DNA of 64,000 bases, taken from Seohaeicola saemankumensis. GTDB lineage: Bacteria > Pseudomonadota > Alphaproteobacteria > Rhodobacterales > Rhodobacteraceae. Made by a program: the position numbers and the translations under genes. The notes beneath the pieces are model-generated. The model was not told the origin of the DNA. It made no database searches and saw only the letters and a list, made by a program, of their open reading frames with translations. Where the stretch lies: assembly GCF_020171285.1 (NCBI RefSeq), contig NZ_JAIUZI010000001.1, forward strand, positions 186,001 to 250,000. Reading direction: 5' to 3'. Positions 15,657-25,728 of this stretch are shown here, one piece after another; the first letter of the stretch is position 1, and each line of letters begins with the position of its first letter.

Positions 15657-17336
15657 TCAGGACGGGCTTGAGGGATTCAGGAGCGCTGCCAGCGTCTGGC
15701 CGTCGGTCAGGGCAAGCGCGGTGACCGGTTCCGTCACACCGCGCAGGGTCAGCGTTGTCAGCTCGAGCTCCTCGGTTTCCAGTTCGGCGGCTTCCAGCAC
15801 CGACACCGAAACCAGCAGCTCCACACCCAGTTCCTTGGTTTGTCCCTCAAGGCGGCTGGCCGCATTCACAGTGTCGCCAATAATTGTGCGTGGCGCGTGG
15901 CCGGCGGCCCCGATCTCGCCCAGAACCAGCTCACCCAGATGCAGACCAACTCCAATTCGGATTTCCGGAAGCCCCTCGTTGGCCAGGGTTTCATTAAACC
16001 GGGCGAGGGCCGCGCTCAGGTCCGCAGCCGCGCGCAGAGCCGCCTTGGCGGATTGTGCCTCGTTCGCGGCTTCGAAGACGGCCAGCAGCCCATCGCCCAG
16101 GTATTTGTCGATGCTGCCGCCGGCCCGGACGATCGGGGGTACGATGGCGTCAAAAAAGCGGTTCAGCAGGAACACCACGTCATAGGGCAATTGACCTGTG
16201 GTGCGCGCAGTGAAACCGCGCATGTCACAGAACAGAATGGCCAACCGCCGTTCCTGGCCCTGGCTGGCGTGGGCACGACCGCGTTTGCCGTCCGGCAGGA
16301 ACACCCGGAAAACTGTCGCCGGGGATGTCGGGCGCACCTGACAGGCAAGCCGGGTATTGGGCGGCGCATTCACCGCGCGTAGGCTGCGCAGTTCCCCCTC
16401 GCTGGGCGGATGCAACAGATCGCCGCCTTCCTCGACAACGACCCGGCAGGTTGTGCACCGGCCCCGGCCGCCGCACAGCGCGGTATGCGCCACGCCGGCC
16501 GACTTGGACATCTCCAGCAGGGTCAGCCCCTTGCGCGAGGTGATCTCGGGCCCATCCACGTAGCGGATGCGAACAGAGCTGCGCGTGCTGAACCAGCGTC
16601 GGCCAAAATGAACGAGGGTCGCCGCAGCCAGCAGGGCGATGAAAAGCCACCAAAGCTGATCCGCGAGGGAAATCAGCGCGCCAAAAGTGGCGTTTTCGGG
16701 CCAGTTGAACAATTCCAGATAGACCGTGCGCGCCTCCGGATCGGCAAAGGCGGCCTGGATGCGGCGGCCTTCGGTCAGGAACCCGGCCAGCGCCAGTGCA
16801 GGTATCAACGTCGCGGTTGCGATCAGATAGGGGGTCGCCCGACCCCACCACGGTTTTAACCGCAGCCAATAATGCAGGCCGATACATCCGTGCAGCCAGA
16901 CCAGAAGCAACAGAAGGCTTTGCAGCCAACCGTCGCGCGTGCCCCAGATCAGCACCATGATATAGCTCATCCGGTCGTTTACGTCGTAGACCTCATGGGC
17001 GATCCGCGTGTGGGTAATGTGTTCAAGCAGCAGCAATGGGATGGCGAGGCCCAGAGTGAACTGAACGCCCTGCGCCAGCGACATCTGCAAAGTGCGCCGC
17101 GCAGCCAGGCTGAAAAGCGCGAGTGCCGCATGAACCAGCAGCGACCCGTGCAGGATAAGTCCACCCAACGGGTTGCGGGTGAACCCTTGCCGGAAATCCT
17201 GAAACCGGTCCATCGCCTCGTGGGACACCAGTCCAAGTGCGATGTTGATGAAATGGAACAGGGCAAAGGTGAAGAGGATCAGGCCGGACCCGATCCGAAG
17301 GCGCGTTGCCCAGTTGCCCCGCCAAAGGATGTCCAC
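15657..17336 (-). CDS. Membrane adenylate cyclase with SdhC-like anchor and 2Fe-2S domain (CyaC type)
   Basis: Three-part signalling protein, 559 residues from GTG 17336 (AGAGGG site); a TTG at 17399 would add 21. Residues 1-245 form about six membrane helices resembling succinate dehydrogenase anchors, with many histidines (28, 63, 69, 106, 109, 114, 149, 155) that could ligate heme b. Residues 255-345 are a ferredoxin domain with C288, C294, C297, C332. The C-terminal class III cyclase has the full catalytic set: metal Asp371 and Asp415, adenine-specifying Lys411 and Asp488, Asn491 and Arg495, so it should be active. Sinorhizobium CyaC has this architecture with a diheme, quinone-responsive anchor; redox control of cAMP is therefore the likely role. 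Confidence 0.88.
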   Translation of the reverse strand: MDILWRGNWATRLRIGSGLILFTFALFHFINIALGLVSHEAMDRFQDFRQGFTRNPLGGLILHGSLLVHAALALFSLAARRTLQMSLAQGVQFTLGLAIPLLLLEHITHTRIAHEVYDVNDRMSYIMVLIWGTRDGWLQSLLLLLVWLHGCIGLHYWLRLKPWWGRATPYLIATATLIPALALAGFLTEGRRIQAAFADPEARTVYLELFNWPENATFGALISLADQLWWLFIALLAAATLVHFGRRWFSTRSSVRIRYVDGPEITSRKGLTLLEMSKSAGVAHTALCGGRGRCTTCRVVVEEGGDLLHPPSEGELRSLRAVNAPPNTRLACQVRPTSPATVFRVFLPDGKRGRAHASQGQERRLAILFCDMRGFTARTTGQLPYDVVFLLNRFFDAIVPPIVRAGGSIDKYLGDGLLAVFEAANEAQSAKAALRAAADLSAALARFNETLANEGLPEIRIGVGLHLGELVLGEIGAAGHAPRTIIGDTVNAASRLEGQTKELGVELLVSVSVLEAAELETEELELTTLTLRGVTEPVTALALTDGQTLAALLNPSSPS

Positions 17337-17429
17337 GCCCCGACCCTCTCTGCCACGTTGTTCAGCACGAACACTGTCTGCCGCGCGGTTCCGGGTCAAG
17401 CGGGCGGGTTCGACCCTGCCTGATCCAAC

Positions 17430-18413
<984 letters not shown>

Positions 18414-18506
18414 TTAGAGCCATGCATATAACGGCGCGACTTCCGGTCTTAAAGCCCCGCTGTCGTCTTTCCTGCGCGCTTCGAATTCAGGCAATCAAAT
18501 AGAGGT

Positions 18507-18544
18507 TTGCAGTACATTATTGCAGTGCAGCGAAATATTATTGC
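18507..18544. promoter_or_regulatory. Repeated TTGC-type elements between trxB and lrp
   Basis: TTGCAGT occurs at 18507-18513 and 18520-18526, and ATTATTGC at 18516-18523 and 18537-18544, the latter two 21 bp apart, two helical turns. They lie 50-85 bp before the Lrp start and 136-173 bp before trxB. Such phased direct repeats suit an Lrp octamer or RNA polymerase site. Assignment is inference. Confidence 0.4.
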
Positions 18545-18592
18545 GCGTCCGTGGCTCGCTGCTATAAGAAACGCAAAACGAGGGAGCGTTTC

Positions 18593-19093
18593 ATGGTCGC
18601 CACACGACTCGACCCGATTGACCGAAAGATCCTGGCAGAATTGCAGGCCGACGGACGCATGACCAATGTCGAACTGGCCAAACGTGTCGGCATTTCCGCT
18701 CCGCCCTGCCTGCGCCGGGTCCGGACGCTTGAGGAATCGGGGCTGATACGCGGGTACCACGCGGATGTGAATGCCCGCGAGCTCGGGTTCGAGGTGCAGG
18801 TCTTTGCCATGGTCGGCCTGGATAGCCAGGCCGAAAGCGAGCTGAGCGCCTTTGAAGAGCGGTGCCGCAACTGGCCGCTGGTTCGCGAATGTCACATGCT
18901 GAACGGCGAGGTCGATTTTATTCTCAAGTGTGTCGCGCCGGATCTGTCGAGTTTCCAGAGCTTCCTGACCGGGGAACTGCTGACCACTCCCAATGTCGCC
19001 AGCGTCAAAACCTCGCTGGTGATCCGCGATGCCAAGGACGACCCGGGCGTGCCCTTTGACGTACTGGAAGACCGGCTCAGCCGCACCGCCTGA
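18593..19093 (+). CDS. Lrp/AsnC family transcriptional regulator
   Basis: DNA-binding regulator, 166 residues from ATG 18593 with a GGGAG site (the frame extends upstream to 18551 without support). The N-terminal helix-turn-helix reads LDPIDRKILAELQADGRMTNVELAKRVGIS; the C-terminal half is the RAM effector domain (YHADVNARELGFEVQVFAMVGL). Four cysteines (PPC, RCRNW, CHML, KCVAP) are unusual and, with trxB next door, hint at redox sensing, though that is speculation. Probably autoregulated and acting on trxB through the shared intergenic repeats. Confidence 0.9.
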   Translation: MVATRLDPIDRKILAELQADGRMTNVELAKRVGISAPPCLRRVRTLEESGLIRGYHADVNARELGFEVQVFAMVGLDSQAESELSAFEERCRNWPLVRECHMLNGEVDFILKCVAPDLSSFQSFLTGELLTTPNVASVKTSLVIRDAKDDPGVPFDVLEDRLSRTA

Positions 19094-19127
19094 GGGCGCT
19101 GACCGACCGGCTTTCAGTATCCTCGCT

Positions 19128-19910
19128 TCAGGCGCTCAGCGCGTCAACCTGACCGTCGCCTGCACGAGGGGCAACCTGCGGGCCAAAGTCGCTGAGTGAA
19201 TCAATGTGTGCAAAGAGGTTGAGATAGACCGACCTCATCGCATGACTGATCGTGCGCGCGGCATTGATGCCCGGATGATAGGTCTCGAACTCCAGCCCGC
19301 TGATCCGGATCACGGCGTGACGTGGCAGGCAGATGTGGAACAGTTGCACGGGCGTCGGCGGGGCGGTTTCGATGACGTTCATGCCATCGACGAATTCTTC
19401 GACCGGGGTCAGGATTTGCTGACCGCCCGACAGAGAACGCAGATGTGCCGGCGTGTTCAGGATGCGCGCGGACGGACCGGCGAGCACATAAGACATCGGC
19501 CGCTGCATCCCAAAACTGTCGGCCATGATCCGGGTCAGATAATGCACCCGGCCCTTGGGATCAGGGCGGCCGGGAACGATCATCGTGCTGCCCTTCCAGA
19601 CCAGCGGCAACAGCGATCCGTCCTGGATAACGATATTGTCGCCGGGCAGAAGATCCTCGATGGCGACCGGGCCATATTCGGTTTCGACCATCGACCCACG
19701 GGAAAACGCGCAAAATGCACTCTCGAACAGCGGCAGGGCAGGGGCGATGTGACGGGTTTCGGCGATATCCCCATTCGGCAGCAGGGAACTGACGTCGTAG
19801 CGGCGCAACTGCGGCCGGTTCCGTGCACGAAGAGCAGCGGGATCCTGAAGTAATGCGCTTGTCTCGACCGCATTGCGCGCGGCCCGCGCAAGCGAATGGG
19901 GGATCGTCAT
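19128..19910 (-). CDS. Hint-domain protein
   Basis: A 260-residue protein with a Hint (Hedgehog/intein) module: CAFSRGSMVETEYGPVAIEDLLPGD is the typical opening block, and LNTPAHLRSL and PTPVQLFHICLPRHAVIRI match later blocks. The predicted nucleophile is the Cys of FCAFSRG. In Rhodobacterales such Hint_2 proteins are common, often near or fused to surface or RTX-type proteins, and their role is unknown. No obvious extein or signal peptide is present, so self-splicing is not expected; Hint autoprocessing is possible. ATG 19910 has an AAAGGG site. Convergent with lrp. Confidence 0.75.
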   Translation of the reverse strand: MTIPHSLARAARNAVETSALLQDPAALRARNRPQLRRYDVSSLLPNGDIAETRHIAPALPLFESAFCAFSRGSMVETEYGPVAIEDLLPGDNIVIQDGSLLPLVWKGSTMIVPGRPDPKGRVHYLTRIMADSFGMQRPMSYVLAGPSARILNTPAHLRSLSGGQQILTPVEEFVDGMNVIETAPPTPVQLFHICLPRHAVIRISGLEFETYHPGINAARTISHAMRSVYLNLFAHIDSLSDFGPQVAPRAGDGQVDALSA

Positions 19911-20269
19911 GGAACGGCCCTTTCTATCGGGTCGCATCTGCGTCGGCCCCCACCGACAACGTCAGATCGACACTGGTTAGTGATCCAAATCTGAAGTAGG
20001 CGGATAATTGCCAAACTTGGATCAAATTGTCAAAACTTCGCGGACATTAAGCCCGTATTTCAGAATAGTCCGGGGCTTACGCCCTGGATTATTCGGTGGA
20101 GAGAAACAGTTCCGCCACAATTGGTTTTCGAACTGATTCACCAGATCCACCCGCCCCGCCCTGGGGCGAGGCGGGCTCTTGTTCCCGGCCGGTCAGGGGC
20201 AGCGTCCGGCGACGGGTCCTTGGAGTAGCTATGAGTTGGCGCTCGCAAGGGTATCTCGGAGTTTTGAGC
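19911..20269. other. Intergenic region without a convincing gene
   Basis: About 360 bp between the Hint gene start and the end of a small 45-residue gene. The first 140 bp are AT-richer and should hold the Hint promoter. A GC-rich hairpin lies at 20150-20175. Long open frames crossing this stretch have no ribosome sites or recognisable products. Confidence 0.5.
20150..20175 (-). terminator. GC-rich hairpin after the 45-residue gene
   Basis: CCCGCCCCGCCCT pairs with GGGGCGAGGCGGG at 11 of 13 positions. It lies about 95 bp downstream of the small minus-strand gene. No T run follows on the minus strand, so it may be a processing or Rho-assisted end rather than a true intrinsic terminator. Confidence 0.35.
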
Positions 20270-20407
20270 TCAGGCGGTGCGCGCTTGGCGGGGGGTGTTG
20301 GCCCCTTTGCTGTGCGCACGACGAGCCGAGCGGGCCCAGGGCATCACGGTGTCGCACTCCTGTGCGGCGTTGATGACGGAACGGATAAAACGTGCTTTGG
20401 GTCTCAT
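20270..20407 (-). CDS. Small conserved-type protein, 45 residues, unknown function
   Basis: ATG at 20407 is preceded by AGGAGACACCGAT, the best ribosome site in this part of the window. The product starts MRPKARFIRSVINAAQECDTVMPWARSARR and is strongly basic. I recall similar short basic proteins with MRPKARFI starts and PWARG/SARR motifs in Rhodobacterales annotated as hypothetical; this memory should be checked. No membrane segment or signal peptide. It could be a small nucleic-acid- or ribosome-associated protein, but nothing shows that directly. Confidence 0.65.
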   Translation of the reverse strand: MRPKARFIRSVINAAQECDTVMPWARSARRAHSKGANTPRQARTA

Positions 20408-20683
20408 ATCGGTGTCTCCTGCCTGGTCCAGGACGCCTTGCTGCCGCGCCCTTGGTTCGATGATCAATTTGGCGGGGCAATGGGGCAGCGGTTTGGCGGA
20501 TTGGTGGAATTCTTGGCGCTTTCGGAGTTTCTTTTGGGAGAGGCAAACAGCGCTCGGAATTTCGGTTCGGACCGAGAAACAAGGGGAATCAATGAAAAAC
20601 GAGGGCGAGTCGTTTGTCGCGTGCCCGGAACTGTGCAGGAATTATGGCACCACGCGGACGCAACCGGCCATTTTTCGGTCCTG

Positions 20684-21439
20684 TTACAGCCTGATGGCCG
20701 AGAGGAGCCGGCCATAGTCGGCTTCCTTGGCATGCGTGCTGCGGCGATAGGAGTAGAATCGGTTGTCGTCACTGTATGTACAGTGCCGAATCCACTCGGC
20801 CTGCCCGACGCCCGCCCGGCGGAGGCGGTGAAGCCCGTAACCGGGCAGGTCAAACTGCATCCGGTCGCCTTCGCCATGCGCGAAAAAGCGGGCATTCTCC
20901 GGGTCGTCAGCCACGAAATCGTCGAAAAACTCAGGCCCCACTTCATACGCGCGTTGCGAAATCGTCGGTCCAATCACCGCGACCGTGTTTCCGCGATCTG
21001 CGCCAAGAGCTTCCATTGCCGCAAGCGTCGCTTCCAGAATGCCATCCAGTGCCCCGCGCCACCCCGCATGCGCGGCGCCGATGACCCCTGCGTTTGCGTC
21101 GGCAAACAGAACCGGCTGGCAATCGGCGGTCAATATGGACAGCGCCAGACCCGGGCGAGAGGTGACCATAGCGTCGGCCCTGGGTTTGTCCGCCTGCGGG
21201 CCGGTCACCGTTATCACATCGGCCGAGTGGGTCTGGTGAACGCCCAGCAGAGCATCCGGCGCAACTTCCATTGCCTCGGCCGCGCGCGCGCGGTTGATGG
21301 CAACGACGTCGCTCTGGTCCGTTGAACCGGTGCCGCAGTTCAGCCCGGCGAACACGCCGGAGGAGGCCCCTCCGCGGCGGGTAAAGAACCCATGCCGGAT
21401 CGGCGAAAGCTGCTCTGATGTCAGAATCTCGAGTGTCAT
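20684..21439 (-). CDS. pgeF: Peptidoglycan editing factor / polyphenol oxidase (DUF152, YfiH family)
   Basis: Laccase-domain protein of 251 residues. GVHQTHSADV, LTADCQPVLFAD and GAAHAGWRGALDGIL supply the His-Cys-His metal site of the family. Bacterial members act in purine-nucleoside chemistry or peptidoglycan quality control (PgeF), and the old name is multicopper polyphenol oxidase. ATG 21439 overlaps the stop of the upstream methyltransferase gene (ATGA), giving an lgt-midA-pgeF operon with translational coupling. Frame to 21478 would intrude further into that gene and is not preferred. Confidence 0.9.
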   Translation of the reverse strand: MTLEILTSEQLSPIRHGFFTRRGGASSGVFAGLNCGTGSTDQSDVVAINRARAAEAMEVAPDALLGVHQTHSADVITVTGPQADKPRADAMVTSRPGLALSILTADCQPVLFADANAGVIGAAHAGWRGALDGILEATLAAMEALGADRGNTVAVIGPTISQRAYEVGPEFFDDFVADDPENARFFAHGEGDRMQFDLPGYGLHRLRRAGVGQAEWIRHCTYSDDNRFYSYRRSTHAKEADYGRLLSAIRL

Positions 21440-22503
21440 GAGTCCAGTCCGGGCGGCAAGGCGGCCTGTGCCGGACACAGGCCCAGCACTTTGAACAGGT
21501 TTCCCATTTCCTCGGGATGCGTCAACCGCCGATGTGCAGCGATCAGCTCGTCCAGCGCCTGTCCTTCCAGATTGCGGGCCAGCGACTGCGCCCTTGCCGT
21601 GATTCCCAACCGTTCGAGAAACACGCCCTGCGTGGTCAGGCGGCTATGGTTGCACCCGGCGGCAGCCGCAGCCTGTGCCAGTGCCTCAAAGTCGACGTGA
21701 ACCGTCAGGTCGGCTTGGCCGGGGTCGGCCAGCACCTCGGCGCGTTGATGCCCGCGCAGCGCCTGCAGTGTATCGCCAAGAGAGCGCCAGTCGCCGTAGT
21801 CAAAAATCAGCGCGCCGCCACCGTGTTCCGCAATTCGGCTGGCGACGACCGAAATGGCCGGAACGGCCGAGGGGCAAATTTCGACCAAGTCGCCGTCGCG
21901 CGTGTCAGCCAGCCGATGCTCCAGCCCCGGCTGCGGGGAATTCGGGCCAAGCCCAAAGGTCAGTTCATCGTGGTCCAGCCCCACGAGACGTTCCCGCCAC
22001 CCCGCGCCATCGCGCAGGAACTGCCGGACCGGCAGCGCGTCGAAAAACTCGTTGGCAACCAGAAACAAGGGGCTGTTGGGCAGCTCGTCGATCCTGTCCA
22101 GCCAGCGCGGTGTATACTCGCCAAGGGTCACCGCCTGACGGGCGCGCAGGGCAGGGGAGGCTTCGATCAGGACCAGGTCGGCGGCCTGCACGAAACCGGG
22201 AACCGCACGCCCGGCCCGCAGAATGTCTGCCATCAGGGTCCCGCGCCCCGGGCCAAGCTCGGCCAGGGTGAACGGGACCGGCGCCCCCTGATCCAACCAG
22301 CTTTGCGCCAATGCGAGGCCGACCAGCTCGCCGAACATCTGACTGATTTCCGGCGCGGTCGTGAAATCGCCCTTGGCGCCCAGCGGGTCGCGGGTTGTGT
22401 AGTAGCCCATTGTCGGATGCAAGAGGCAGTCGGTCATGTAATCAGCCAGGCTGATCGGCCCGGTCTCCCGGATTCGGGCGCGGATCAGGTCGCCAAGTGT
22501 CAT
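21436..22503 (-). CDS. SAM-dependent methyltransferase, MidA/NDUFAF7 family
   Basis: A 355-residue class I methyltransferase-like protein (DUF185). Diagnostic blocks are [32 protein letters not shown] start, [18 protein letters not shown], and the SAM loop [17 protein letters not shown]. Mitochondrial NDUFAF7 methylates an arginine of complex I NDUFS2; the bacterial target is probably similar but unproven. ATG 22503 overlaps the lgt stop. It ends inside pgeF start. Confidence 0.9.
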   Translation of the reverse strand: MTLGDLIRARIRETGPISLADYMTDCLLHPTMGYYTTRDPLGAKGDFTTAPEISQMFGELVGLALAQSWLDQGAPVPFTLAELGPGRGTLMADILRAGRAVPGFVQAADLVLIEASPALRARQAVTLGEYTPRWLDRIDELPNSPLFLVANEFFDALPVRQFLRDGAGWRERLVGLDHDELTFGLGPNSPQPGLEHRLADTRDGDLVEICPSAVPAISVVASRIAEHGGGALIFDYGDWRSLGDTLQALRGHQRAEVLADPGQADLTVHVDFEALAQAAAAAGCNHSRLTTQGVFLERLGITARAQSLARNLEGQALDELIAAHRRLTHPEEMGNLFKVLGLCPAQAALPPGLDS

Positions 22504-23390
22504 TCTGCTACGCCCCGCCGTGCTCGCCAAACGAACCAAAGCCCCAGCGCGATCATCGGCAGCGACAGCATCTGGCCCATGGTCAGCCCATAGCCGGACA
22601 GCTGCCAGGCCAGTCCGAGAGGATTGTCAGCGGCGACGAATTGTGCATCCGGCTGGCGGACGAATTCGACGATAAACCGTGCCAGCCCGTAGCCGGACAG
22701 AAACACGCCGAACACCAGCCCCGGTGTCTTGAACGCGCCCCGGCGATATACCAGCCACAGCAGCAGCACGCCCAGCAACAGACCTTCCAGACCCGCCTCG
22801 TAGAGTTGCGAGGGGTGGCGGGCGCACGGCGGCGTGACACCCGGACAATATTGCGCCTCCTGGCCGGGGAAAATCACGCCCCATGGCAGATCGGTCGGCC
22901 GTCCCCAAAGCTCGGCGTTCACGAAATTGGCCAGCCGTCCCAACATCAGACCGGGTGGCACCGCATGAGCGATCAGGTCCGCGGTCGGCAGCTTGGGCAG
23001 ACCGTGGCGCAGGGTGAACAACCATGTGGCCAGTATCACGCCGAGCAACCCGCCGTGAAAAGCCATGCCGCCCTGCCAGACCATCAGGATCTCGGCCGGG
23101 TGGGCCAGATAGTACGCCGGCTGATAAAACAGAACGAACCCCAGGCGCCCCCCCAGAATGACGCCAAGTATGATCCAGGTCAGCAGGTCTTCGAGCTGCT
23201 GTGTGGTCATGACCGGGGATTGACCGGGCCAGAGCAGCGGGCGGCGCAAGGCAGCCATGCCCAGCCGCCAGGCGATGATAATACCGACGATATAGGCCAG
23301 CGCGTACCAGCGCAGAGCGAACTCGATTCCGAACACGGAAATCGAGATAAGTTCGGGTGAGAGGTCGGGAAACTGAATGACTGCCTGCAT
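22500..23390 (-). CDS. lgt: Prolipoprotein diacylglyceryl transferase
   Basis: Membrane enzyme that attaches diacylglycerol to the lipobox cysteine of lipoproteins; 296 residues with about seven membrane helices. The Lgt signature [17 protein letters not shown] is present, as are FHGGLLG and the [12 protein letters not shown] block. Start ATG 23390; upstream codons in frame run into the UbiK promoter region and are rejected. First gene of lgt-midA-pgeF. Several putative lipoprotein substrates lie in this window (cytochromes at 2298 and 3144, HELTH protein, PqiC). Confidence 0.95.
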   Translation of the reverse strand: MQAVIQFPDLSPELISISVFGIEFALRWYALAYIVGIIIAWRLGMAALRRPLLWPGQSPVMTTQQLEDLLTWIILGVILGGRLGFVLFYQPAYYLAHPAEILMVWQGGMAFHGGLLGVILATWLFTLRHGLPKLPTADLIAHAVPPGLMLGRLANFVNAELWGRPTDLPWGVIFPGQEAQYCPGVTPPCARHPSQLYEAGLEGLLLGVLLLWLVYRRGAFKTPGLVFGVFLSGYGLARFIVEFVRQPDAQFVAADNPLGLAWQLSGYGLTMGQMLSLPMIALGLWFVWRARRGVAE

Positions 23391-23496
23391 GTGCGTCTGA
23401 ATGCCCTCGGATTCGGGGTTGGTCAACCTTGCCGCCGCTTGGCTGGTTACCCATATAGGGGGCAACCCAGACGCGGACCGCAAACGGAGCCAAAAG

Positions 23497-23745
23497 ATGC
23501 AGACGAAGAACAAGATCCTCGACGATATTTCTCAGCTGATGACGAACGCCATGGGCGTGGCGCAAGGTGCCAAGGACGAAGCCGAAACGGCCATGAAAGG
23601 CATGCTGGACCGCTGGCTGGCCGATCGCGACTTTGTCACGCGCGAGGAATTCGATGCGGTAAGATTGATGGCGCAGAAGGCCCGCGAGGAAAACGAGGCA
23701 CTCGCGGCGCGGATTGCGGCGCTTGAGACAAAATCGGGAGATTGA
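23497..23745 (+). CDS. ubiK: Ubiquinone biosynthesis accessory factor UbiK (BMFP family)
   Basis: Small coiled-coil protein, 82 residues from ATG 23497 (CGGAG site). The family helps ubiquinone synthesis with UbiJ and associates with lipids. The sequence has an N-terminal [17 protein letters not shown] helix, a central [19 protein letters not shown] motif and a heptad-rich C-terminal coil. Divergent from lgt across about 106 bp. Confidence 0.88.
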   Translation: MQTKNKILDDISQLMTNAMGVAQGAKDEAETAMKGMLDRWLADRDFVTREEFDAVRLMAQKAREENEALAARIAALETKSGD

Positions 23746-23809
23746 GCGGCGAAACCGTCCGCCCGTATGGGCGTGACGATTTGATCGCTTCCCTCTCTCC
23801 GGGTGCAAA

Positions 23810-23842
23810 GTGAGCGCCGCCCTTTCGAAAGGCAGCGCTCAC
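23810..23842. terminator. Bidirectional hairpin between ubiK and ask
   Basis: GTGAGCGC (23810-23817) pairs perfectly with GCGCTCAC (23835-23842), and the inner CCTTTCGAAAGG extends the stem around a TCGA-type loop with one mismatch. It sits between two convergent genes. No T tract on either side, so termination would lean on stem strength. Confidence 0.6.
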
Positions 23843-23895
23843 AGCGTTCATAAATCACCCGCAGAATTACGCGCTGACAAAAGGCTGCGCGCAAA

Positions 23896-25326
23896 TCAGG
23901 CCGCGCGGCGCAGGTCTCTGCCGGGGCGCGATTTTTCGAGCAGCTCGCTGTGCAGCGCGCAGATCGCCGGATTGAGTTGGTCGCTGTCCAGAATAAACTG
24001 AACGTCCACGTTTCGCGGCCCCTGACTGGCGCCGATGACCTCGATCCCTGCCTTCGATAGCGATACCAGCCCTCGCGGCAGCACCGACAACCCACCCAGA
24101 TCGCGACCGATCACCGAAACCATCGACAGGCGGCGCATGGTGATCTCGGCGGCCGGATACCGTTGGGCCAGATCGCGTTCCACCCGCCGCAGCGTTTTCA
24201 GCGAGGCGTCCAGGTAATGCGTTATGGTATTGGCGTTCGACACTTTCGAAACAATGCGAACCTTGTGGCGCGCAAGCACATCTAGGATCGTGGCGTCATA
24301 GCCTTTGACCCCGACCATGTCCTGTTCGAACAGTTCAAGCGATACGATGGGTAAACCGGTGACGATTTCAACGGCCGCTTCACCGGCCGGTTGATCGTCA
24401 ATCAGCGTGCCGGGGTCCGTCGGCTCGAATGCATTTGTGACGCGAAGCGGTACATCGGCCTGGCGCAGCGTCTTGGCCGCCTTGGGGTGGATCGCCTCCA
24501 TCCCCATGTTCGACAACTGGTCAGCCACGTCATAGTTGGTGCGGCCCAGCTTTCGCACCGCATCGGCCCCAACCAGCTTGGGGTCACAGGACGACAGGTG
24601 GAATTCCTTGTGAATGATGGCTTCACGCGCACCGGTCAGCGCGGCAAGACGTGAAAACGTGACCTCCGAGTATCCGCGATCGAACTCTCTCATCAGCCCC
24701 TCGGTGCATTGTGCATACCCCGTTACGATCGGCATTTCCGTTGCAGGATCGACGTTGGCGAATGCGTTCAGAATTCGCTCATCCAGTGTGACTTTGTCGC
24801 TGTCGCGCCACCCGGACAGGTCGATCAATCGTGCATTCACCCCGCGACGTTGCAGCATCAGGGTGGTGACATAGGCAGAATGCGCTTCGCCCAGCCCTGA
24901 CAGCAATTCCCGCGTCTGCGCCATATGTTCGGCCAGCCTGAAGTGACCATAGGAACACAGCCTCTGCAGATCGGTCAGGCACCCTCGTGCGCCGTGCATG
25001 CGTTCATCGACAAATGCATTGGCCTGTTGAACGTCGGCAGGGTGATCCAGCACGCGGGCATGGATCTCTTTCATCGCATCGGCCGCTTGAGTGATCTGGT
25101 CGTGCCAGCCGTGGTTCGTATCGTCATTCGCGAAACTGGCATAAACCCCCGGCTGTCCCGATTTCTTGTGCTCCAGCAACAGGTCGGTGATGCCGCCAAA
25201 GGCGGAGACGACGAACACGCGGCCATAAAGGTCACCGTCTTCGCGGGCGTTGATGAACAGCGTGTCGCACAGTTCATTTGCGCGGGACATGGATGTCCCG
25301 CCGATCTTCTCGACAGTATGGGGCAT
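23896..25326 (-). CDS. ask: Aspartate kinase, ectoine-cluster type (Ask_Ect)
   Basis: Phosphorylates aspartate, the first step toward the ectoine precursor aspartate semialdehyde. The 476-residue protein starts HTVEKIGGTSM (the KxGGTS nucleotide loop variant) and ends with two ACT-like regions. The clustered ask_ect isozyme is thought to bypass the feedback control of the housekeeping enzyme. ATG 25326 lies one base past the ectC stop, so it is cotranscribed as the last gene of ectABC-ask. A bidirectional hairpin follows. Confidence 0.92.
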   Translation of the reverse strand: MPHTVEKIGGTSMSRANELCDTLFINAREDGDLYGRVFVVSAFGGITDLLLEHKKSGQPGVYASFANDDTNHGWHDQITQAADAMKEIHARVLDHPADVQQANAFVDERMHGARGCLTDLQRLCSYGHFRLAEHMAQTRELLSGLGEAHSAYVTTLMLQRRGVNARLIDLSGWRDSDKVTLDERILNAFANVDPATEMPIVTGYAQCTEGLMREFDRGYSEVTFSRLAALTGAREAIIHKEFHLSSCDPKLVGADAVRKLGRTNYDVADQLSNMGMEAIHPKAAKTLRQADVPLRVTNAFEPTDPGTLIDDQPAGEAAVEIVTGLPIVSLELFEQDMVGVKGYDATILDVLARHKVRIVSKVSNANTITHYLDASLKTLRRVERDLAQRYPAAEITMRRLSMVSVIGRDLGGLSVLPRGLVSLSKAGIEVIGASQGPRNVDVQFILDSDQLNPAICALHSELLEKSRPGRDLRRAA

Positions 25327-25327
25327 G

Positions 25328-25723
25328 CTACGCCTCCTCGGCGACCGCATAAGACCCGTCGGCGCGGTGCACTTCCTTGCTGGTCACCGGCGGGTTGAAA
25401 CAGCAGGCCATCACCAGCTCTTCCTCGGCCCGCAGCACGTGGCGGTCATGCTGGTCCAGCGCATACATCACGCCGGGCACGATTTCATGCGTCTCGCCGG
25501 TGGCCAGATCGGTGATCGACCCTTTGCCCTTCATGCAATAGACGCTTTCAAAGTGGTTCTTGTACTCAAAGGTATGTTCCGACCCTTCTTCCAGAAAGGT
25601 GATGTGGAACGAAAACCCCATGCCGTCGTCGGCCAGCAGCATCCGCACGCTGGTCCACTGTGCATCCGACACCACGCGGTCGCTCTTGCTTTCGACGATC
25701 TTGTTGAAATCCCTGACAATCAT
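25328..25723 (-). CDS. ectC: L-ectoine synthase
   Basis: Cupin enzyme, 131 residues, that cyclises N-gamma-acetyl-diaminobutyrate to ectoine. [18 protein letters not shown] start, [29 protein letters not shown] and [16 protein letters not shown] hold the Glu, Tyr and His metal ligands typical of EctC. Third gene of the ectoine operon, 5 bp after ectB. No ectD hydroxylase gene is present nearby, so the product here is ectoine rather than hydroxyectoine unless ectD lies elsewhere. Confidence 0.97.
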   Translation of the reverse strand: MIVRDFNKIVESKSDRVVSDAQWTSVRMLLADDGMGFSFHITFLEEGSEHTFEYKNHFESVYCMKGKGSITDLATGETHEIVPGVMYALDQHDRHVLRAEEELVMACCFNPPVTSKEVHRADGSYAVAEEA

Positions 25724-25728
25724 ATCTG

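Noticed and set aside
20592..20717. Possible 41-residue plus-strand protein (MKNEGESFVACPELC start) with an AAGGGG site
   Set aside because: It overlaps the end of pgeF by 34 bp and lacks known homologs or further support; left uncalled, though Ribo-seq could decide.
22500..22503. ATGA overlaps between lgt, midA and pgeF as possible frameshifts
   Set aside because: Each frame is complete with normal domains, so these are ordinary translational coupling overlaps.
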